From contig CAZXLK010000001.1 of the NCBI GenBank assembly GCA_964641775.1, positions 1-64,000 of the forward strand: a stretch of DNA of 64,000 nucleotides. The letters are read 5' to 3'. The stretch's first letter is position 1, and every line of letters starts with the position of its first letter. Below, piece by piece: positions 59,700 through 64,000 of this stretch. The translations under genes were made by a program, and so were the position numbers. The notes under the pieces were generated by a model. The model saw only the letters and a program-made list of their open reading frames with translations. It did not search any database and was not told the origin of the DNA. Source of the DNA: CAIPFQ01 sp964641775. Lineage in GTDB: Bacteria; Chlamydiota; Chlamydiia; Chlamydiales; SM23-39.

Positions 59700-60629
59700 A
59701 TGTCACAACTAATTCCTCCGTTAGATTATCACGATAAGCAGGTTCAGGTTGTTGCAATACCTGAAAATCGAGAAGAATGTGAACAGAAAAGAGATAACGC
59801 CAATACGGCTTTTAAGGTATCGGCTGTAGGTCTTTCAATTCTTTCAACCATGAATTGGACAACTCTTGCAATTGCTGGATTAATCAGTGTTCCCATTGCT
59901 GTCATTGGAATAGCATTAACACTCATGGTTATAGGAATTATATATCTTATCAATACACCGGTCCTACACGGCTCCTTTTCTCTTCTGCCATTTCTTAAAG
60001 GAAATGATACTGAGTCATTTAAGCTTCTGGCTAAAGATATCAAAAGAGGAGATACAGATAAACAGTTGATTATCTATGTGAATGGAGAAAAGATTGATAG
60101 AGAAAAATTTGAGAAAACATATTACGAATTAAACCCTGAATCTTTGGATTCCGATTATACACATTTAACTAATGCTCAACAGGACACTGCAAAAATAATG
60201 TTCGAATCTATATTAAAAGAATATAACTTACCTACTGAAGTAAAATCTAGGATTTTCGATCTCTCTTCACAAACACTTTTTAATGCACTTTTCTTCGGTA
60301 CACATTTAAAATTGAAAGAGATTAGCGACAATGAATATGAGCCTGGGAGTAAGGAGTTTAAGGTAATTGATTCTAAATATAAGAAAATCATTAATCTACA
60401 AATTGATGATGATGGTAAGTGCTTCATTTCCTCAACGTATAAATTTAAGGCTATTAATCCTGCAAAAGAAGGAGTTGAGCTTATATATCAATCAGAATTT
60501 ACTGTTGATGTCCAGACCGGAATCATGGATTTTTCTACTTATCTGATAAAAGGCAATTTAAATAACCTAAATAATTTCATCTTCCAGAAACCCTATTTAC
60601 AAATAGGTGTTCAGTATGATCAAAACTGA
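59700..60629 (+). CDS. Unrecognised bitopic/hairpin membrane protein
   Basis: 309 residues. A short N-terminus is followed by two adjacent hydrophobic segments at about 38-85 (VSAVGLSILSTMNWTTLAIAGLI and VPIAVIGIALTLMVIGIIYLI), an Inc-like hairpin. A soluble 220-residue domain follows (DKQLIIYVNGEKIDREKFEKTYYELNPESLD, KIINLQIDDDGKCFISSTYKF). It is paralogous in architecture to the interrupted gene at 61122. Unknown; a candidate inclusion-membrane or effector protein. Confidence 0.7.
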   Translation: MSQLIPPLDYHDKQVQVVAIPENREECEQKRDNANTAFKVSAVGLSILSTMNWTTLAIAGLISVPIAVIGIALTLMVIGIIYLINTPVLHGSFSLLPFLKGNDTESFKLLAKDIKRGDTDKQLIIYVNGEKIDREKFEKTYYELNPESLDSDYTHLTNAQQDTAKIMFESILKEYNLPTEVKSRIFDLSSQTLFNALFFGTHLKLKEISDNEYEPGSKEFKVIDSKYKKIINLQIDDDGKCFISSTYKFKAINPAKEGVELIYQSEFTVDVQTGIMDFSTYLIKGNLNNLNNFIFQKPYLQIGVQYDQN

Positions 60630-61125
60630 ACCATTAGTAGAGAATATTGTCGCTTCCTGCTTGATAAAATATTGTAAAGAATATGGCAATTATACTTCCC
60701 CTGAAGATGAAAAAGTCAAGAAAGTGGCATTCCCCATTTTGAAAGATATACAACGCCTTAATAATAAGATCGAGGCTCGTCGGGACGGCATTAAAAGATA
60801 TAATCAGATTATAAATTTTATTGACTGGCTCCCTGGTTTCATTAAATGGATATTTACCTTTCATGTTGCTATATGCAAATATCAAATTAATGAAAACAAT
60901 AAAGACATAAAGAAGTTTGAAAGTGAGATCGAACAGATAGAAGAGCAAATTAAAAAGAATAGAGAAAGTTTGAGTGGGCTTAGCCTGTGTGGTTTTACTG
61001 ACAATGATCTTGAAAACGGTGCGTTAGCTGTAACAAGCTTTAACGATGCATTTGAAAAGGGTGCTGCCACCGATCAAAAACTGGGAAATTTATTCCGGTC
61101 TTATTCAATAAATGGGAAATTATGA
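60616..61125 (+). CDS. Unrecognised protein with coiled coil
   Basis: 169 residues from the ATG at 60616; the longer frame start is rejected. It has an amphipathic hydrophobic segment (IINFIDWLPGFIKWIFTFHV) at about 65-85, then a coiled-coil-like stretch (NNKDIKKFESEIEQIEEQIKKNRESL), and a soluble C-terminus. It overlaps the previous gene by 14 bases and the next by four, so the three are co-translated. No family recognised. Confidence 0.65.
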   Translation: MIKTEPLVENIVASCLIKYCKEYGNYTSPEDEKVKKVAFPILKDIQRLNNKIEARRDGIKRYNQIINFIDWLPGFIKWIFTFHVAICKYQINENNKDIKKFESEIEQIEEQIKKNRESLSGLSLCGFTDNDLENGALAVTSFNDAFEKGAATDQKLGNLFRSYSINGKL

Positions 61126-61904
61126 GCGTCTCAGCAGTAACAAACAAGATTGATTCCGGGCATTTTGAAAGGGCTCCCGACAATAAAACGGCGTTGAAAG
61201 TGGTGGGGGTTGCTCTTGCTGCCCTAACAGCGGCTGGTTTGACTGCAAAAATCTTAGGGGTTACGGCGCTAGGTATAGCCACGCTCCCCGCCACACTGAT
61301 CCTAGTTGCTACCACAATTATGGCAATAGGCATAGCCTATCTGATCTTTAAAACTAATTTGGAACCGTTTACCATTGAATTACCATTTGCTGAGCCATCA
61401 AAAGATTTCAATAACTTTTCGAAGAGTATAACTCGTAATGGGATGATCATTACAATCGATAATGAGTCTTTTCCTTCTGCCAATACACAAGAATTGGATA
61501 AAGAGAAGTGGGTAACAAATGTTTGGGACCAAATCAAAGAGAAATTAAACGAAAAAGAAGCTAGAACAATCCTTTATCATTTGAATCCCGAATTTTTTAA
61601 TTAGTTAAGACATCCATTAATCTTACAAAATTTACTGAAGTCTAATGAAATGCCAGATGTTCTACATTTTAATTATGACCATCCAGATAACAAATTGAGA
61701 ATAGAAATCAAAACTACTCCAGATGTAATACTTTCTGTTGCATTAAAAGGAGCATATTATTATCCCGATGTTAATAAAAATAGGGCAATATTAGCTGATG
61801 TTAATTTAGATTTGCATGTTAAAGATCAGAAAATTACTTTGGTATTCGTGCCTCGAGAGGTTGTTAATAGAGAATTCGGGTCATATGCAAACAGCAATAG
61901 ATAA
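61122..61904 (+). pseudogene. Unrecognised membrane protein interrupted by an in-frame amber codon
   Basis: The frame runs from the ATG at 61122 to a TAG at 61602-61604, and continues in the same frame without other stops to 61904 (LRHPLILQNLLKSNEMPDVL and on). The first part has the same two-helix hairpin (ALAALTAAGLTAKILGVTALGI, ATTIMAIGIAYLIF) and LNPEFF as its paralogue at 59700 (LNPESL). The second part (LHFNYDHPDNKLRIEIKTTP) fits the downstream soluble domain. This looks like a single nonsense mutation in a former full gene. The end overlaps the converging cyoE by 24 bases. Alternatively the first 160 codons still work alone. Confidence 0.6.
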
Positions 61905-62696
61905 TGCTGTGATCGCAAGAAGCGAAAAGCGAAACATCTCTTTTGCCCACGCTTTATCATCTAATGTTTGAAATCCTTTGAAAGCCAAATAGATCCAGCA
62001 TGCCGCAATAATAGGAGCTACGATTCGATAAGTTGTAGAGCCTATTGGGAAAAAAGTCATTGCTGCAAATCCTAAACAATAAAGATTCATTTGTACTTTT
62101 GTAGCTTTTAGTCCTTTTTGTAATGGCAAAACGGGAATGGAGGCAGCAGCATAGTCATCGATTTTTAGGATGGAGAGGGCATAAAAGTGGGGCATTTGCC
62201 AAAGGATAAGGAGGGAAAATAGGATGAGGGCTGTTTGATCCAAATGGCCGACAGCTGCCGCATAGCCGACAATAGGAGGCATGGCGCCGGCTAAGCTCCC
62301 AATGACCGTGGCGTGCGTTGTTTTAGGCTTTAAAAGGCTATAAGGGCCCACATAAATCAAAAACCCAAAGAGGGCGAGTAGGGTTGCGGTTAGGTTGGTA
62401 AAAAAAGTTAATAGCAAAATCCCAAAAGCCAAAAGGGCAAGGGCAAACCAAAGGGCCTGGGTTGGTGAGATGGTTTTTTGGACTAGGGCTCTCGTTTTGG
62501 TTCGGGCCATTTTGGCATCGATTTCCCTATCGATATAATTATTCGAAACACACCCGGCGCCAATAACAGCTCCAAGCCCCAGGAGCATCATGGCAAAGAC
62601 AAGCCAATTGAAATGGCCACCCAAACAAAATCCGGCAGTAGCAGTGATCCAATTGCCCATTATAATTTTAGGTTTCATGAGCTGCAAATACTTCAT
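61881..62696 (-). CDS. cyoE: Protoheme IX farnesyltransferase (haem O synthase)
   Basis: 271 residues from the ATG at 62696, which overlaps the cyoD stop (ATGA). It is a UbiA-family prenyltransferase: KPKIIMGNWITATAGF, NNYIDREIDAKMARTKTRAL (the NxxxDxxxD motif), SLLILWQMPHFYALSI. It attaches a farnesyl group to haem b to make haem O for bo oxidase. It is the only cyoE in the window, so it may serve both oxidase loci. Confidence 0.94.
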   Translation of the reverse strand: MKYLQLMKPKIIMGNWITATAGFCLGGHFNWLVFAMMLLGLGAVIGAGCVSNNYIDREIDAKMARTKTRALVQKTISPTQALWFALALLAFGILLLTFFTNLTATLLALFGFLIYVGPYSLLKPKTTHATVIGSLAGAMPPIVGYAAAVGHLDQTALILFSLLILWQMPHFYALSILKIDDYAAASIPVLPLQKGLKATKVQMNLYCLGFAAMTFFPIGSTTYRIVAPIIAACWIYLAFKGFQTLDDKAWAKEMFRFSLLAITALSIAVCI

Positions 62697-62992
62697 GTTC
62701 CCATCAGGTTGTAATTCAAATGGTACATGATCCAAACGCTTCCTATGACAAGAAGGACTGTCACTAAAAGCATAAAAAGGAAAACCGTTAGGTTCCAATG
62801 GGGTTTTTTCTCTTTTTGCATTCCAAAAAAGGTAAGGAGAAAAAATAGGGCTTGCAAAACAGTCAGGATTGCAACGGAAAAATCTATGGTAAATTTTGAA
62901 AAAAGCCCCCCTGTTGCAATGAAAAAGGCAGTAAATGTCAAAATCAAAGAGCTTGCAAAGCCAATGCCATAGGTAGATGGCTTTCCATTCAT
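62693..62992 (-). CDS. cyoD: Cytochrome bo quinol oxidase subunit IV (locus 2)
   Basis: 99 residues, starting MNGKPSTYGIG at 62992 (ATGA overlap with cyoC). Three helices (FASSLILTFTAFFIATGG, ILTVLQALFFLLTFFGM, LLVTVLLVIGSVWIMYHL) and end NYNLMGT. It is paralogous to 36326-36625 but diverged. Confidence 0.85.
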   Translation of the reverse strand: MNGKPSTYGIGFASSLILTFTAFFIATGGLFSKFTIDFSVAILTVLQALFFLLTFFGMQKEKKPHWNLTVFLFMLLVTVLLVIGSVWIMYHLNYNLMGT

Positions 62993-63567
62993 GTAGCACC
63001 TATGAGATAAACGATCGCAAACATAAAGATCCAAATGAAATAGGAATAAAACCAAAAAAGCTTTAAGCAGTTTAACCGTCTAATGGTCATGGGGATGAGA
63101 CCCCACTTAAAGGCTTGATAAAGAAAAATCACAATGAAAAGAAGGCCAAAAACAATGTGGAGGGCATGAGTTCCAATTAAAGTAAAATAAGATGCTGTAA
63201 ATGCATTTCTTTGCCAGCCGTTTCCGCTTGCAATAAGATTGCTAAAATCCTTACACACAAAGATTAAGAAAATAATCCCAAGAAAAAAGGTAGCCCCAAA
63301 CCACCCGGCCATTTGTTTCGTCTGGGAATAGCTCATGGCAATGCCTGCAGTTAAAGAGCTTGCAAGAAGGACAATTGTTTCCCATAGAGCAAAACGGATG
63401 CTCAAAAGCTCCTCTGCACCGGGGCCCCCAAAGGTGCTATTATGCAAGACGGCGTATGTGGCAAATAGCGTTGCGAACATGATGCTATCTGTCATGAGAT
63501 AGACCCAAAATCCAAATGTGGTATTTGCATTTACGTCGTGATGGGTATCCGGGTAGCTTTCATGCAT
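62989..63567 (-). CDS. cyoC: Cytochrome bo quinol oxidase subunit III (locus 2)
   Basis: 192 residues from the ATG at 63567, which overlaps the cyoB end by eight bases; longer upstream starts lie inside cyoB. TTFGFWVYLMTDSIMFATLFATYAVLHN, FGGPGAEELL, SYFTLIGTHALHIVFGLLF and FWFYSYFIWIFMFAIVYLI match the locus 1 protein throughout. Confidence 0.92.
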   Translation of the reverse strand: MHESYPDTHHDVNANTTFGFWVYLMTDSIMFATLFATYAVLHNSTFGGPGAEELLSIRFALWETIVLLASSLTAGIAMSYSQTKQMAGWFGATFFLGIIFLIFVCKDFSNLIASGNGWQRNAFTASYFTLIGTHALHIVFGLLFIVIFLYQAFKWGLIPMTIRRLNCLKLFWFYSYFIWIFMFAIVYLIGAT

Positions 63568-64000
63568 TTTCAATTCTCTCAATTTCTTCTTCTTGGATAT
63601 AGGTTTCCGTTGTTTTTTCAAAAAGACGCAAAATGACTGAGGCAAGTATTCCAAATGCAGATACAATGGCAAGCCACCACATATACCAAATCAACCCAAA
63701 TCCAAAGAAAAAACTAAAAACTCCAATATAGATTCCATGAGCTGAATTTTTAGGCATATGGATGGGAACATACCCCACCATCTCTTCCCTTTTTTCTTTT
63801 TTCATTGCCCAAAAGTCATCTCGGGCATGCACTTCAGGCAAGATGGCAAAATTATAAATGGGAGGTGGCGATTTGGTCATCCATTCCAGGGTTCTTCCAT
63901 TCCAAGGATCCCCTGTAAGATCTCGGTTTTCATTTCGCAGTTTAATGCTCTTCAAAAGCTGATAGATTTGAAAAAAGATCCCCAGGCTAATAATGAGCGC
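63560..64000 (-). CDS. cyoB: Cytochrome bo quinol oxidase subunit I (locus 2), C-terminal part
   Basis: About 146 C-terminal codons; the gene continues past the window end. GDPWNGRTLEWMTKSPPPIY and two hydrophobic segments (GIYIGVFSFFFGFGLIWYMW, AIVSAFGILASVIL) match the C-terminus of the locus 1 CyoB at 37169-39127. The tail ends ETYIQEEEIERIENA. It belongs to a second cyoBCDE cluster about 22 kb from the first. Confidence 0.93.
   Translation of the reverse strand, partial: ALIISLGIFFQIYQLLKSIKLRNENRDLTGDPWNGRTLEWMTKSPPPIYNFAILPEVHARDDFWAMKKEKREEMVGYVPIHMPKNSAHGIYIGVFSFFFGFGLIWYMWWLAIVSAFGILASVILRLFEKTTETYIQEEEIERIENA

Overview
The window reads as chromosome from a member of the Chlamydiota outside the Chlamydiaceae (an environmental, probably amoeba- or protist-associated chlamydia). 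This is inferred from gene content, not from a marker search. The pointers are a small Lys/Arg-rich histone H1-like protein, a very Cys-rich small lipoprotein resembling OmcA, two SET-domain proteins resembling the chlamydial NUE family, a DASS 2-oxoglutarate/malate-type carrier, an NlpC/P60 protein next to prfC, and the block terC-smpB-dnaN-recF. Metabolism is richer than in Chlamydia: aconitase, isocitrate lyase, two bo-type quinol oxidase loci, arginine catabolism, a type III polyketide synthase and a secreted chitinase.

Layout. 1-2 kb: type III polyketide synthase, membrane protein and UbiG-like methyltransferase (cut by the window start). 2-6.8 kb: small chlamydial-type proteins, a lipoprotein, an ABC exporter pair and an MscS channel. 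6.8-6.9 kb: a 28-bp dif-like Xer site fused to a perfect palindrome. 7-9.7 kb: unrecognised helical or membrane proteins. 9.7-12.5 kb: a frameshifted GT9 glycosyltransferase and a TPR-glycosyltransferase. 12.5-14.8 kb: rlmB and two SET proteins, translationally coupled. 15-21 kb: adenylate kinase, aconitase, dicarboxylate carrier, RDD protein and Sua5/TsaC. 21.3-23.7 kb: TspO-like plus TMEM14, exported superoxide dismutase plus an SH2-like protein, and a nitroreductase. 24-30 kb: rarA, a hypothetical, terC, smpB, dnaN, recF.

30.2-36.3 kb is a run of five consecutive genes that each start with a Sec signal peptide (isocitrate lyase, carbonic anhydrase, endonuclease/phosphatase-family protein, DxD glycosyltransferase, GH18 chitinase), followed by a SIMPL-cyoABCD operon that runs on the minus strand to 40.7 kb. 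41-51 kb is a surface-glycan-like locus made from repeated duplication of a methyltransferase plus glycosyltransferase module. 51-56 kb holds a RuBisCO-like protein divergent from an arginase / ornithine cyclodeaminase / amino-acid permease operon. 56-59.6 kb: dodecin, prfC, NlpC/P60 and the Cys-rich lipoprotein. 59.7-61.9 kb: a three-gene set of unknown membrane proteins, the last interrupted by an in-frame amber codon. 61.9-64 kb: a second cyoBCDE cluster (cyoB cut by the window end).

Non-coding structure is unusually rich: (i) palindromes built from CCACAGAG strings between genes at 5.65, 15.97 and 19.7 kb; (ii) a terminal-inverted-repeat element carrying a GxxExxY (PDDEXK-type) gene at 55.8 kb, with a truncated inverted copy beside it and an internally deleted copy at 40.7 kb; (iii) a 46-bp unit in three perfect tandem copies upstream of aconitase; (iv) a 165-bp MITE-like palindrome at 46.1 kb; (v) a near-identical AT-rich block upstream of paralogous glycan genes. 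No rRNA, tRNA or CRISPR array was seen.
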